From an uncultured Paracoccaceae bacterium (GTDB lineage: Bacteria > Pseudomonadota > Alphaproteobacteria > Rhodobacterales > Rhodobacteraceae): a DNA stretch of 64,000 nt. The notes under the pieces were generated by a model, which saw only the letters and a list, made by a program, of their open reading frames with translations, made no database searches and was not told where the DNA came from. Made by a program: the position numbers and the translations under genes. Location of the stretch: contig CANMWG010000001.1 of assembly GCA_947501555.1 (NCBI GenBank), positions 1,612,001 to 1,676,000 on the forward strand, written 5' to 3'. How positions within the stretch are numbered: position 1 is the first letter of the stretch; every line of letters starts with the position of its first letter. This document shows, piece after piece, positions 8,698 through 17,175 of the stretch.

Positions 8698-10137
8698 CTA
8701 AAGCCCTTTCGCCCGGTAGCTATCAGCGACTTTTCGGATAGAAACCAGATAGGCCGCAGTCCGCAAATCTAACACGTCATCACGGCTGCGCCAGACCTCA
8801 CGCATCGCCTGATAGGCCGCGCGCATTGTGTCATCGAGACCCGAACGCACCAGTTCCAACTCTCCTGCCCCGCGCAAGTAGCGTTCTTTGAAGTCCGGGC
8901 TCAGCTCCCACCCTAGATCTTTGTTCGCTGAGAGTCGTTCCAGTTCGTCCACAACCAATTGATGCCGGCTTTCTTCGGCTCGGCGTTGCATCCGGCCAAA
9001 GCGGATGTGGCTGAGGTTCTTGACCCACTCAAAGTAAGACACGGTGACCCCACCCGCATTGGCATACATATCCGGGATGATGATGCAGCCCTTGTCCCGC
9101 AGAATATCATCAGCACCAGCAGTGACAGGACCATTCGCAGCTTCAATAATGATGGGGGCCTTGATCCGATCGGCGTTGCCCAAATTGATCACACCCTCCA
9201 AGGCGGCAGGGATCAGGATGTCGCATTCGGCCTCAAGCAAACCCGCACCATCTGTGTGATGATTGGCATCTGGATAGCCGGTCACGCCGCCATGTTTAAC
9301 GATCCAGTCACGCACGGCTTCGACATCCAACCCGGCCTCATTGTGCAAAGCACCATCGCGTTCGATAATGCCGGTGATGATCGCCCCATCTTCCTCGGAT
9401 AGGAATTTGGCGGCGTGATAACCAACATTTCCCAGACCTTGGACAATCACGCGTTTTCCGTCGAGTTTCCCCGATAGATTTGCCGCAGCCACATCCTCGG
9501 GATATCGAAAAAACTCTTGCAGCGCGTATTGCACGCCGCGACCCGTGGCCTCAACCCGGCCCGCGATGCCACCGGCGTTAGTCGGTTTGCCCGTCACGCA
9601 AGCCGCCCCGTTGATATCCGTTGTATTCATGCGTTTGTATTGGTCCGCAATCCAGGCCATTTCCCGTTCGCCCGTACCCATATCGGGAGCAGGCACGTTC
9701 TGGGCCGGGTTGATCAGGTCGCGCTTTACAAGTTCATAGGCAAAACGGCGGGTGATCAGCTCCATCTCGTGCTCTTCCCATTCGCGGGGATCAACACAAA
9801 GCCCCCCCTTAGAGCCGCCAAAGGGGGCTTCGACCAACGCACATTTATAGGTCATCAGCGCAGCAAGTGCTTCAACCTCATCTTGGTGGACCGCCGTGGA
9901 AAAACGTATGCCACCCTTTACGGGTTCCATATGTTCGGAATGCACGGATCTGTACCCAGTAAAGGTGTGAATTGCACCGCGCAAACGCACCCCAAAGCGC
10001 ACCGTATAAGTTGCATTGCAAACGCGGATCTTCTCTTCCAGCCCTGGGCTAAGGTCCATCAAGGCAACAGCACGGTTAAACATCAAGTCCACGGACTCAC
10101 GAAAACTCGGCTCTTTGATTGTATCTTGCGCAGTCAT
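8698..10137 (-). CDS. Glutamate dehydrogenase (Glu/Leu/Phe/Val dehydrogenase family)
   Basis: This enzyme reversibly deaminates glutamate to 2-oxoglutarate with NAD(P)+. The 479-residue protein has the substrate lysine motif APFGGSKGGL, the catalytic AP(D)MGTGEREMAW region, and the cofactor Rossmann motif VIVQGLGNVG. I selected the ATG at 10135-10137 because an AGGAAGGAAA ribosome site lies just upstream; the longer in-frame start at 10200 lacks one. Length and sequence fit the NAD-type GDHs of about 470-480 residues rather than the 450-residue NADP enzyme, but cofactor choice is not certain. The start faces a nested inverted repeat in the divergent region. Confidence 0.92.
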   Translation of the reverse strand: MTAQDTIKEPSFRESVDLMFNRAVALMDLSPGLEEKIRVCNATYTVRFGVRLRGAIHTFTGYRSVHSEHMEPVKGGIRFSTAVHQDEVEALAALMTYKCALVEAPFGGSKGGLCVDPREWEEHEMELITRRFAYELVKRDLINPAQNVPAPDMGTGEREMAWIADQYKRMNTTDINGAACVTGKPTNAGGIAGRVEATGRGVQYALQEFFRYPEDVAAANLSGKLDGKRVIVQGLGNVGYHAAKFLSEEDGAIITGIIERDGALHNEAGLDVEAVRDWIVKHGGVTGYPDANHHTDGAGLLEAECDILIPAALEGVINLGNADRIKAPIIIEAANGPVTAGADDILRDKGCIIIPDMYANAGGVTVSYFEWVKNLSHIRFGRMQRRAEESRHQLVVDELERLSANKDLGWELSPDFKERYLRGAGELELVRSGLDDTMRAAYQAMREVWRSRDDVLDLRTAAYLVSIRKVADSYRAKGL

Positions 10138-10213
10138 GTATTTTCCTTCCTGAGCGGGGCGAAACCCGCTGATGTGGGCGACGTTTGGCCCTAAAATCAC
10201 ACTAGGACCGATT

Positions 10214-10277
10214 CGTGAAATTTGGTTGAAAGGGACTGCGGCTCACAAAACGGCCAAAATGTGAGCCGAATTTCACG
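10214..10277. promoter_or_regulatory. Nested inverted repeats between GDH and the Tad-like genes
   Basis: An inner inverted repeat (CGGCTCACA at 10239 and TGTGAGCCG at 10260) lies inside an outer one (CGTGAAATT at 10214 and AATTTCACG at 10269). All arms are perfect 9-mers, and on the right side the inner and outer arms are contiguous. The element sits in the 355-bp divergent region between the GDH start and the first Tad-like gene. It may be a regulator-binding site or an RNA hairpin; which promoter it serves is unknown. Confidence 0.55.
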
Positions 10278-10492
10278 GCGAAGTTTCGCCAATGCCCATA
10301 TTTTGTTTCTATTACGCAAACAGTTATGGCCCTACAGTCACAATGTATGCTGTTCACAAGATTTTGTGGCGCCACTCCGCCCACTTGCCCAACTTTCGCC
10401 ACAGCAAAATGTTTTTTTATGATAAATCCTTCTAAAGAAACTGTAGTTAGAAGATCGGGGCGCAAGCGCTAGTGCCGTCAAGAGGATAGATA

Positions 10493-12082
10493 ATGTTTGA
10501 ACGTTTTAAGGCTGCCAAAATCGACATAGATAAACCAAGCCCGAGGGAGCGATACTTACGTGCGTTCGCGCGCGATGAGAATGGTGAAATCGTTATCCTG
10601 ACGCTGATCCTGCTAGTTGTAATGCTTGTCATGGGCGGCATGGCCGTTGACTTCATGCGGTTTGAATCCAAACGTGTTGCTTTGCAGGATGTGTCCGATC
10701 GGGCTGTTTTGGCTGCTGCCGAACTTGATCAAACAGTCGACGCACAAGATTTGATCGTCAGCTACTTTGAATCAGAGGGTCTTGAGAGCTCGATCGTTGG
10801 GACGCCGGTCGTCAGTATTGAGCCGGGATCGCGCGAAATTTCTGTGCAGTCAGCTGTTGATATGAATACCATTTTTCTCCGCTTAGTCGGCATGGACGAG
10901 CTTACAGCGCCCGCCGCGTCTGAAGCCGTTGAAGGCGCCAGCAGTGTAGAAATTTCACTGATCTTGGACATCTCTGGCTCCATGGCAAGTTCCGTAACCG
11001 ACGCCGATACAGGCATTACAACTACGCGAATTGCGGCCGTGAAAGCCGCCGCCCGCGAATTTGTTGACGATGTAATCAACAACGATTCAAACCCTGACGA
11101 AGTGTCGGTATCTTTAATAACCTATTCGCAACAGGTGAACATTGGCAACGGCATCTATGAGCAATTGAACACAACACCAGATTCACTTTGGTTGGATACT
11201 TCCGGAAACGTCGATGTCGTGCGCGAAGTCGACACGACCGACGCAAACTTTTCCTCTTACGATAAAGAGTATATCACCACGAACGAAGCCCGCTGCGTCG
11301 AATTCAATGCGTCAGAATTTAACACTACTGTTTTTGATGTGAACCGGACTTATCAGCAGGTAGAAACGCTCGAATATTACGCTGGTGAGAGTGGAGTCAA
11401 TTTCAAGCGGCCCCTGTGCCCTCATGATGAAGAAGAAGGAATAATCGCGCACAGCCAGGATGTTGACCAGTTGCAAGACGCTATTGATCTACTAGACGAT
11501 ACAACTTTCACATCAATCCAATTGGGCATGAAATGGGGCGTGTCATTGCTTGATCCATCCATGCGTCCCCTGCTTGCCAACCTCGATGATATGGATCCTG
11601 CCTTTGCGGGTGTACGCCCCATGGAGTACCGCGATGACGCACCTGACAGTGAGAACAATCTCAAGTATGTTATCTTGATGACCGATGGCGTTAACGTTCG
11701 CGGGAACCGTTTGGACGAAAACTATGGTGACGATTTTTACTACCGTCGTGCGATGAACACCTTTCCTTGGAATTACTATATCAGTGACAGAAACGTCTTT
11801 GATCACCCCAATGTTAGTTGGAGAAACAAACCTAGCCTGAACAACATTCTCGACAATGATGACTATAACGCGAGCACAATGGACTCCCAACTGGAAAGCA
11901 TCTGCGATGCTGCGAAAGATAAAGGCATCATTGTGTTTTCAATTGCGATGGGTTTGACAAGTGACGTGCTCAGCTACTGCGCGAGCGGCGCAAATCGCTA
12001 TCATGAAACCGATGGCAGTGACGTTGGCGACGTATTTGACGAAATCGCCAGCCAGATTACTGATTTGCGATTGAGCCTGTGA
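10493..12082 (+). CDS. TadG-like pilus-assembly protein with VWA domain
   Basis: This 529-residue protein has an N-terminal Tad-type hydrophobic segment (residues 35-58, NGEIVILTLILLVVML...GGMAVDFMR). A von Willebrand factor A domain follows with an intact MIDAS (DISGSM near residue 162). It ends in the usual ADRYHETDGS-like TadG C-terminus (YCASGANRYHETDGSDV). Such proteins are anchored in the inner membrane, face the periplasm, and accompany Flp pili or related secretion. An AGAGGATAG ribosome site precedes the ATG. The gene overlaps the next by TGATG. No TadA, TadB, TadC, RcpA or pilin gene is in the window, so this is an orphan set. The internal acidic region (residues 230-330) is low in similarity to anything I recognise. 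Confidence 0.85.
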   Translation: MFERFKAAKIDIDKPSPRERYLRAFARDENGEIVILTLILLVVMLVMGGMAVDFMRFESKRVALQDVSDRAVLAAAELDQTVDAQDLIVSYFESEGLESSIVGTPVVSIEPGSREISVQSAVDMNTIFLRLVGMDELTAPAASEAVEGASSVEISLILDISGSMASSVTDADTGITTTRIAAVKAAAREFVDDVINNDSNPDEVSVSLITYSQQVNIGNGIYEQLNTTPDSLWLDTSGNVDVVREVDTTDANFSSYDKEYITTNEARCVEFNASEFNTTVFDVNRTYQQVETLEYYAGESGVNFKRPLCPHDEEEGIIAHSQDVDQLQDAIDLLDDTTFTSIQLGMKWGVSLLDPSMRPLLANLDDMDPAFAGVRPMEYRDDAPDSENNLKYVILMTDGVNVRGNRLDENYGDDFYYRRAMNTFPWNYYISDRNVFDHPNVSWRNKPSLNNILDNDDYNASTMDSQLESICDAAKDKGIIVFSIAMGLTSDVLSYCASGANRYHETDGSDVGDVFDEIASQITDLRLSL

Positions 12083-12645
12083 TGTCTAGACTAAGCTCGC
12101 TCGTTGGAGGCATGCGCGATTTCCGCAAGGAAGATGATGGCGTCGTTACGCTTGAATTCATGATCGTTTTTCCGGTGTTTTTCTTCTTCTTCTTGATGAC
12201 CGTCGAGAATGGCATCATCCAATTGCAGCATGTGATGCTTGAGCGTGGGGTCGATGTGACAGTTCGTGAAATTCGGATTGGACGGATGACCGACCTGACG
12301 CGCGGTGATCTGAAGGAAGCCATCTGCGACGCGGCAGGGGTTATCGCCGATTGCGAAGCACAGATGGACATCGAAATGTTGGAAAACGATCTGCGCGCGT
12401 GGTCAGTGATTGACACCGCAGCGACATGCGTCGATCGTGGAGCCGCGCCTATACCAGACGATCTTACGGTGCCGACTGGTGGTAACAATGCTTTGATGTT
12501 CATTCGGGTCTGTGTCCGGATTGATCCTCTGATGCCTACAACAGGCCTAGGCAAAACGATTGTTGAGGCCAACTCAGGATCAGCTGCGGCTGGTTCCCAT
12601 GCGCTTGTGTCGACAGCGGCATTCGTGATTGAACCGTTTGATTGA
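12082..12645 (+). CDS. TadE-like pseudopilin family protein
   Basis: The 187-residue protein has an N-terminal cytoplasmic stretch ending in FRKEDDGVVTLEFMIVFPVFFFFFLMTVE. This is a TadE signature: an acidic residue pair and a Glu at the start of a membrane helix. The rest is periplasmic. The ATG at 12082 overlaps the stop of the VWA gene (TGATG), so the two are translationally coupled. The RGAAPIPDDLTVP and CVRIDPLMPTTG segments recur in Rhodobacteraceae TadE-like proteins. Role: minor pseudopilin or assembly partner, inferred. Confidence 0.8.
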   Translation: MSRLSSLVGGMRDFRKEDDGVVTLEFMIVFPVFFFFFLMTVENGIIQLQHVMLERGVDVTVREIRIGRMTDLTRGDLKEAICDAAGVIADCEAQMDIEMLENDLRAWSVIDTAATCVDRGAAPIPDDLTVPTGGNNALMFIRVCVRIDPLMPTTGLGKTIVEANSGSAAAGSHALVSTAAFVIEPFD

Positions 12646-12654
12646 GGTAGATTG

Positions 12655-13254
12655 ATGTATCTTTCAAGTTTTACTCGGCGTTTTCGCGACGACGAAAGTG
12701 GTGCGATGTCAATCGGACTTGTCTTTGCGGTGCCTATTTTGGTTTGGGCTTTGCTTTCGACATATGTCTATTTTGATGTGTTCCGTGCTGAACTCATCTC
12801 TCAGAAGGCTGGCATGACAATCGCGGACATGCTGAGCCGCGAAGAATTGCCGATCACCGAAGACTATATAGACGGCGCTGCAGAGTTACTTACACTGCTT
12901 ACGGAGGTGGACGAAGATCCTGAACTCCGCGTGACGGTCTTCTGGTATGACGAAGACAATGACAGTTACGAGTTGTCATGGTCGTTTAACCGTGAATATG
13001 GAGTGAATCTGGACCGCGTAGATCTGAACAATATGGCAGACCGCATACCGCTCATGGCGGACGAGGATCGTCTTATTTTGGTTGAGACCCGGACTGATTA
13101 TCAACAGCCAATTTCCTACTCGATTGGGCCATTTTCCGGGGCTGATTTGAATGATGTCCAGTTCGAAACCTTTACAGTTATCAAACCTCGGTTCGTATCG
13201 CAGTTTTGCTATGACGATCAGCCAAACTCAGCTACGAACACGCTGGACTGCTAG
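12655..13254 (+). CDS. TadE/TadG-like membrane-anchored protein
   Basis: This 199-residue protein resembles the gene before it: FRDDESGAMSIGLVFAVPILVWALLSTYVYFDVF places Glu15 immediately before the transmembrane helix, as in TadE/TadG. A GAGGTAG ribosome site lies just before the ATG at 12655, 9 bases after the previous stop. The periplasmic part contains a TRTDYQQPISYSIGP motif but no VWA MIDAS. It closes a three-gene operon and ends against the convergent gene at 13251, overlapping by four bases. Confidence 0.72.
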   Translation: MYLSSFTRRFRDDESGAMSIGLVFAVPILVWALLSTYVYFDVFRAELISQKAGMTIADMLSREELPITEDYIDGAAELLTLLTEVDEDPELRVTVFWYDEDNDSYELSWSFNREYGVNLDRVDLNNMADRIPLMADEDRLILVETRTDYQQPISYSIGPFSGADLNDVQFETFTVIKPRFVSQFCYDDQPNSATNTLDC

Positions 13255-13739
13255 GTCGCGTCGGGGTCATTCAGGCGAAATGCAATCTGCTCTGCCATAA
13301 ACTTGGATTGCCCCGCAGATGTGACCCCCCCTACCCCAACACGGTGCCCTAAGCGCCACCAAAGCCCCGGAGCCCAGCTTCGGGGCTTCTTGCTTTTCAT
13401 CACCAAGGTGAACCCATTCGATGGCTTGAACGCAAAAGCGCCCCTGTCGACGCCCTTGATGTCGTCAATCCGCGCAAGTACCTCGCCGCTGCTGTCACGC
13501 ACTTCAGTGTCAGTCAGCTCAATCACCAACATCGTCGCGCGCCGGAGCCGTTCGGCCAAGAGCAAAACCCCAAACCCAAAAAGCAGCATAAACACCAGCC
13601 AAGGTGCACTGGGTGGTTGCGAAATTGTGGTAAACAGCACCAAAGCACCTAATGAAAACAAGATGCCATAGGCAAAAATCCGTCGCACAGGTGACGCGGC
13701 GACCGTCGCATAAATTCCATTCTCATCTGGCTTGAACAT
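13251..13739 (-). CDS. Conserved membrane protein of unknown function
   Basis: This 162-residue protein has two membrane helices (about residues 20-40, IFAYGILFSLGALVLFTTI; and 47-66, WLVFMLLFGFGVLLLAERL). A soluble domain follows that looks PH-like (MLVIELTDTEVRDSSGEVLARIDDI ... GFTLVMKSKKP). It ends GQSKFMAEQIAFRLNDPDAT. I do not recognise a named family. The architecture is similar to the YcxB-like protein at 6857. It is convergent with the Tad-like operon. Confidence 0.7.
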   Translation of the reverse strand: MFKPDENGIYATVAASPVRRIFAYGILFSLGALVLFTTISQPPSAPWLVFMLLFGFGVLLLAERLRRATMLVIELTDTEVRDSSGEVLARIDDIKGVDRGAFAFKPSNGFTLVMKSKKPRSWAPGLWWRLGHRVGVGGVTSAGQSKFMAEQIAFRLNDPDAT

Positions 13740-13794
13740 GGTGCAGTCACCCTCTTGTCATTTCATCCCTTCTAGCGGGTTGCCTTTCGATTGC

Positions 13795-14382
13795 CTAGGC
13801 TGCGACGGATTTGCGCACCATGTCCCAATAGATCGACTCAATCGCGTCCATCCCCAACCGTCCGTCGCCTCTGTACCAATGGCTCAGCCCGGTCAGCATC
13901 GCGATGATCGCCATTGTGGCAACACGCGTGTCGGATACTGAAAAGACACCTTCAGCCTCACCCGCGCGCAGGATGTCTTCCAATGCGTCCTCATAATTGC
14001 GGCGCATCCGTTCGACGATAGCGAAGTTCTTGGGCGCAAGATTGCGCAGCTCCATATAGGACACAAACACCTGGTCAGAACGTGGAAGGTGAAAGCGGAT
14101 GTGAAACTGCGTGAATCCCTTAAGCCGGGTCAGCGCGTCCCCATGTAGCTCTTCTGTCCGCAACGCATCCAGCAAATCGACCATATGTCCCTGCATCAAG
14201 TCAAACAAAAGGCTCTGTTTGTCGGGTGTGTAATTGTAGAGCGCACCTGCCTGTACCCCAACTTCGGATGCGATCTGCCGCATCGAGACGGCCGCAAACC
14301 CGTGTCGCGCGATCAACCGCAATGCGGTATCCTGCACCCGTGGGCCGGTGATATCAGAATGGGAACCTTGTTTGCGCGCCAT
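13795..14382 (-). CDS. TetR family transcriptional regulator
   Basis: The 195-residue protein has an N-terminal TetR helix-turn-helix (residues 20-60: RLIARHGFAAVSMRQIASEVGVQAGALYNYTPDKQ, recognition helix VQAGALYNY). A C-terminal ligand domain with HIRFHLPRSDQVFVSYMELRNL follows. That C-terminal family is common near acyl-CoA metabolism regulators, but the ligand is not deducible here. A short palindrome at 14396, 14 bases upstream of its start, is a likely operator for autoregulation and control of the divergent lipoprotein gene. Confidence 0.88.
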   Translation of the reverse strand: MARKQGSHSDITGPRVQDTALRLIARHGFAAVSMRQIASEVGVQAGALYNYTPDKQSLLFDLMQGHMVDLLDALRTEELHGDALTRLKGFTQFHIRFHLPRSDQVFVSYMELRNLAPKNFAIVERMRRNYEDALEDILRAGEAEGVFSVSDTRVATMAIIAMLTGLSHWYRGDGRLGMDAIESIYWDMVRKSVAA

Positions 14383-14395
14383 AGGATCATCTAAC

Positions 14396-14409
14396 TGAAC
14401 GTTTGTTCA
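14396..14409. promoter_or_regulatory. Candidate TetR operator
   Basis: The sequence TGAACGTTTGTTCA is an inverted repeat (TGAAC / GTTCA with a four-base centre). It lies between the TetR gene start and the divergent lipoprotein gene. TetR regulators of this type often bind GAAC-GTTC palindromes at such positions. Confidence 0.5.
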
Positions 14410-14471
14410 TTTGGAAACCCCTTGTGATGTGGTCTTGCACCTTCTGCGTCGTGCTGATTAACCTGCGCCAC

Positions 14472-14702
14472 ATGCGTATGTGCCTTGTCCTGACCCTCTG
14501 CCTCGCCGCTTGCGCAGATTTTCCAGCACTTGATGGGACCATCAGCGATGCTGCCCGGGACGCACCCTATCCAAAGCTGCAGGCACTCCCGGATGCGAAC
14601 ATCGGCCTGCCCGTGGCAGATGTCACGTTGAATGACCGTATCGCCGCATTGCGCGCCCGCGCAGCCCGGTTGCGCAAGCTTGATATCAACGCGTTGCAGT
14701 AG
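14472..14702 (+). CDS. Small lipoprotein
   Basis: This 76-residue product starts MRMCLVLTLCLAACADF. It has a short signal peptide and a lipobox LAAC, so the mature lipoprotein would begin at Cys14. The mature part (about 63 residues) has PYPKLQALPDANIGLPV and an Arg-rich helix RIAALRARAARLRKLD. No named family is recognised. An upstream in-frame ATG at 14427 would disrupt the signal peptide. It is 54 bp upstream of hom and may be cotranscribed. Confidence 0.72.
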   Translation: MRMCLVLTLCLAACADFPALDGTISDAARDAPYPKLQALPDANIGLPVADVTLNDRIAALRARAARLRKLDINALQ

Positions 14703-14756
14703 CCACCCCTATTGGGTAGTACCCGACCACAACACCGGCAACCACAGGATCACCCC

Positions 14757-16043
14757 ATGACCACACCACTGCGCCTCGGAATTGCGGGACTGGGCACCGT
14801 TGGCGTTGGGATCGTCCGGATCGTCCAGAAACATGCTGAATTGCTGGAACTACGCAGCGGTCGCCGGATTGAGATCGTAGCAGTCTCGGCCCGGTCAAAG
14901 ACCAAGAACCGCGATGTTGATCTGTCCGGTTACGCTTGGGAGAACGACCCGGTGGCCTTGGCAAAACGCGATGACATCGATGTCTTTGTCGAAGTCATGG
15001 GGGGGCATGAAGGACCGGCCAAGGACGCCACCGAAGCAGCTATTGCGTCAGGTAAAGATGTGGTGAGCGCCAATAAGGCACTCTTGGCGATCCACGGGCA
15101 AGCCTTGGCCGAAGCCGCCGAGAAAGCGGGTCAAGTGATCCGGTTTGAAGCGGCCGTCGCGGGGGGCATCCCCGTTGTGAAAGCCTTGACCGAAGGGTTG
15201 GCCGGCAACGAAATTACGCGTGTTATGGGCGTGATGAACGGCAGCTGTAACTACATTTTGACCCGTATGCAGGACGCGGGTCTCAGTTATGAAGCCGTTT
15301 TTGATGAGGCGAACCAATTGGGCTATCTGGAAGCGGACCCCGAATTGGATGTGGGCGGGATTGATGCAGGGCACAAGCTGGCCCTGCTCTCATCGATCGC
15401 CTTCGGCACGCAGGTCAACTTTGATGCGGTCGAGTTGGAAGGAATTGGTGCGGTAACGATTGAAGATATCAATCAAGCCGCTGATATGGGCTATAAGATC
15501 AAGCTTCTGGGTGTGGCGCAGTTGACCGGCCGGGGGTTAGAGCAGCGCATGTCACCCTGCCTTGTGCCTGACACGTCCCCCTTGGGACAGCTTCAGGGTG
15601 GGACCAATATGGTCGTGCTAGAAGGTGACGCCGTCACGCAGATTGTACTGCGCGGACCAGGTGCAGGCGAGGGCCCAACCGCAAGTGCGGTGATGGGTGA
15701 CGTAATGGATATCGCACGAGGTCTGCGGATTTCGACTTTTGGGCAGCCCGCGAGAACACTACGCAAGGCCCGGGCAGCCCGGGCGGCTGTCGCCGCACCC
15801 TATTATCTGCGGATGCAACTTTTGGACAAACCGGGTGCTTTGGCCAAGGTCGCTCATGTTTTGGGTGAGGCTGGGATTTCCATTGATCGGATGCGCCAAT
15901 ATGGGCATGAAGATACCGCAGCACCTGTGTTGATCGTGACGCATAAGACAACCCGGACGGCTTTGGATGAGGCTTTGGCAGCCTTCAAAGCCACCGGAGT
16001 GGTCTCCGGTGATCCTGTGGCTATTCGCATCGAAGCGGTGTGA
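14757..16043 (+). CDS. hom: Homoserine dehydrogenase
   Basis: This enzyme reduces aspartate semialdehyde to homoserine, the branch point for threonine and methionine. The 428-residue protein has the NAD(P)-binding motif GIAGLGTVGVGIV at its N-terminus, the SANKALLA catalytic region, the GVMNGSCNYILTRM signature, and a C-terminal ACT domain from about residue 350 (YYLRMQLLDKPGALAKVAHVL) for feedback control. The ATG at 14757 follows an AGGAT site. It heads hom-glpX-recJ, an order common in Rhodobacteraceae, but a palindrome after its stop suggests at least partial transcript ending. Confidence 0.95.
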   Translation: MTTPLRLGIAGLGTVGVGIVRIVQKHAELLELRSGRRIEIVAVSARSKTKNRDVDLSGYAWENDPVALAKRDDIDVFVEVMGGHEGPAKDATEAAIASGKDVVSANKALLAIHGQALAEAAEKAGQVIRFEAAVAGGIPVVKALTEGLAGNEITRVMGVMNGSCNYILTRMQDAGLSYEAVFDEANQLGYLEADPELDVGGIDAGHKLALLSSIAFGTQVNFDAVELEGIGAVTIEDINQAADMGYKIKLLGVAQLTGRGLEQRMSPCLVPDTSPLGQLQGGTNMVVLEGDAVTQIVLRGPGAGEGPTASAVMGDVMDIARGLRISTFGQPARTLRKARAARAAVAAPYYLRMQLLDKPGALAKVAHVLGEAGISIDRMRQYGHEDTAAPVLIVTHKTTRTALDEALAAFKATGVVSGDPVAIRIEAV

Positions 16044-16047
16044 CTCT

Positions 16048-16071
16048 GCCCAAAATTCTAGAATTTTGGGC
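16048..16071. repeat. 24-bp perfect palindrome centred on CTAG, after hom
   Basis: This is the second copy of the AAAATTCTAGAATTTT core, here with GCCC and GGGC outer arms, starting four bases after the hom stop codon. The core is identical to the copy at 1603-1626, and the flanks change in a pairing-preserving way. It probably forms an mRNA 3'-end hairpin. Confidence 0.75.
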
Positions 16072-16168
16072 TACCCGGAAGGCTAGTCGACGCCCTTTAG
16101 CGCAAACAGTCTTGTAGCTGTCACGCGGACAAGCTTTAGGTGAGGCAAGCCAAACAAAGGACTGCCAA

Positions 16169-17134
16169 ATGCCCAAAGCCGCCGACTTTAATGACCGCAA
16201 CCTGTCACTCGGGCTAGCCCGGGTGTCCGAGGCCGCCGCCATCGCATGCGCCCCACTTATCGGGCGCGGAGACGAAAAGGCGGCCGATCAGGCGGCTGTC
16301 GATGCCATGCGCACACAGCTCAATAAACTTGATATCGCAGGCGTTGTCGTCATTGGCGAAGGCGAACGCGACGAAGCCCCAATGTTATTTATCGGCGAAG
16401 AGGTTGGCACTGGCGAAGGGCCCGGCGTGGACATCGCCCTCGATCCGCTTGAAGGCACCACCCTCACGGCCAAAGACATGCCCAACGCCTTGGCGGTCAT
16501 CGCAATGGGTCCACGCGGCTCGATGTTGCACGCACCCGATGTCTATATGGACAAACTGGCCATCGGTCCCGCCTTCCGCCCCGGCGTTGTAACACTTGAT
16601 ATGTCACCTTCTGAGCGCGTCTCTGCCCTTGCCGCAGCCAAGGGGTGTTCCACCAATGACATCACCGTCTGCGTGCTCGAACGGCCCCGTCATGAAGACA
16701 TGATCGCCGAGCTGCGCAGCACGGGTGCTGCGATTCGCCTGATCACCGATGGCGATGTGGCCGGTGTGATGCATTGCGCTGAACCTGACTTGACCGGGAT
16801 CGACATGTACATGGGCTCGGGCGGCGCACCCGAGGGGGTTTTGGCCGCGGCCGCGTTGAAATGCATGGGCGGGCAAATTTACGGTCGGCTGTTGTTCCGG
16901 AACGACGACGAGCGCGGGCGTGCAACCAAGGCTGGCATCACCAATTTTGACCGGGTCTATACCCGCGATGATCTGGTCACGAGTGATGTGATCTTTGCCG
17001 CCACTGGCGTCACCGACGGATCGCTTGTGCCAGGCATCAAGCGCGAGGTTGGGTTTGTAACGGCTGAAACGATTCTAATGCGCTCTAAGACCGGCTCGGT
17101 CCGGCGCATGATTTATCGTAACCCAGTCAGTTAG
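16169..17134 (+). CDS. glpX: Class II fructose-1,6-bisphosphatase GlpX
   Basis: This gluconeogenic enzyme hydrolyses fructose-1,6-bisphosphate. The 321-residue protein shows the class II metal and substrate motifs GEGERDEAPM and DIALDPLEGTT, the LITDGDVAGVM segment and GSGGAPEGVLAAAA. The length is typical. It follows hom by 125 bp that include the CTAG palindrome and precedes recJ by 41 bp. Confidence 0.96.
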   Translation: MPKAADFNDRNLSLGLARVSEAAAIACAPLIGRGDEKAADQAAVDAMRTQLNKLDIAGVVVIGEGERDEAPMLFIGEEVGTGEGPGVDIALDPLEGTTLTAKDMPNALAVIAMGPRGSMLHAPDVYMDKLAIGPAFRPGVVTLDMSPSERVSALAAAKGCSTNDITVCVLERPRHEDMIAELRSTGAAIRLITDGDVAGVMHCAEPDLTGIDMYMGSGGAPEGVLAAAALKCMGGQIYGRLLFRNDDERGRATKAGITNFDRVYTRDDLVTSDVIFAATGVTDGSLVPGIKREVGFVTAETILMRSKTGSVRRMIYRNPVS

Positions 17135-17175
17135 GGCGTGGCATCCCGGGCACCCTTCCTATAGTGTGCCCCGCG

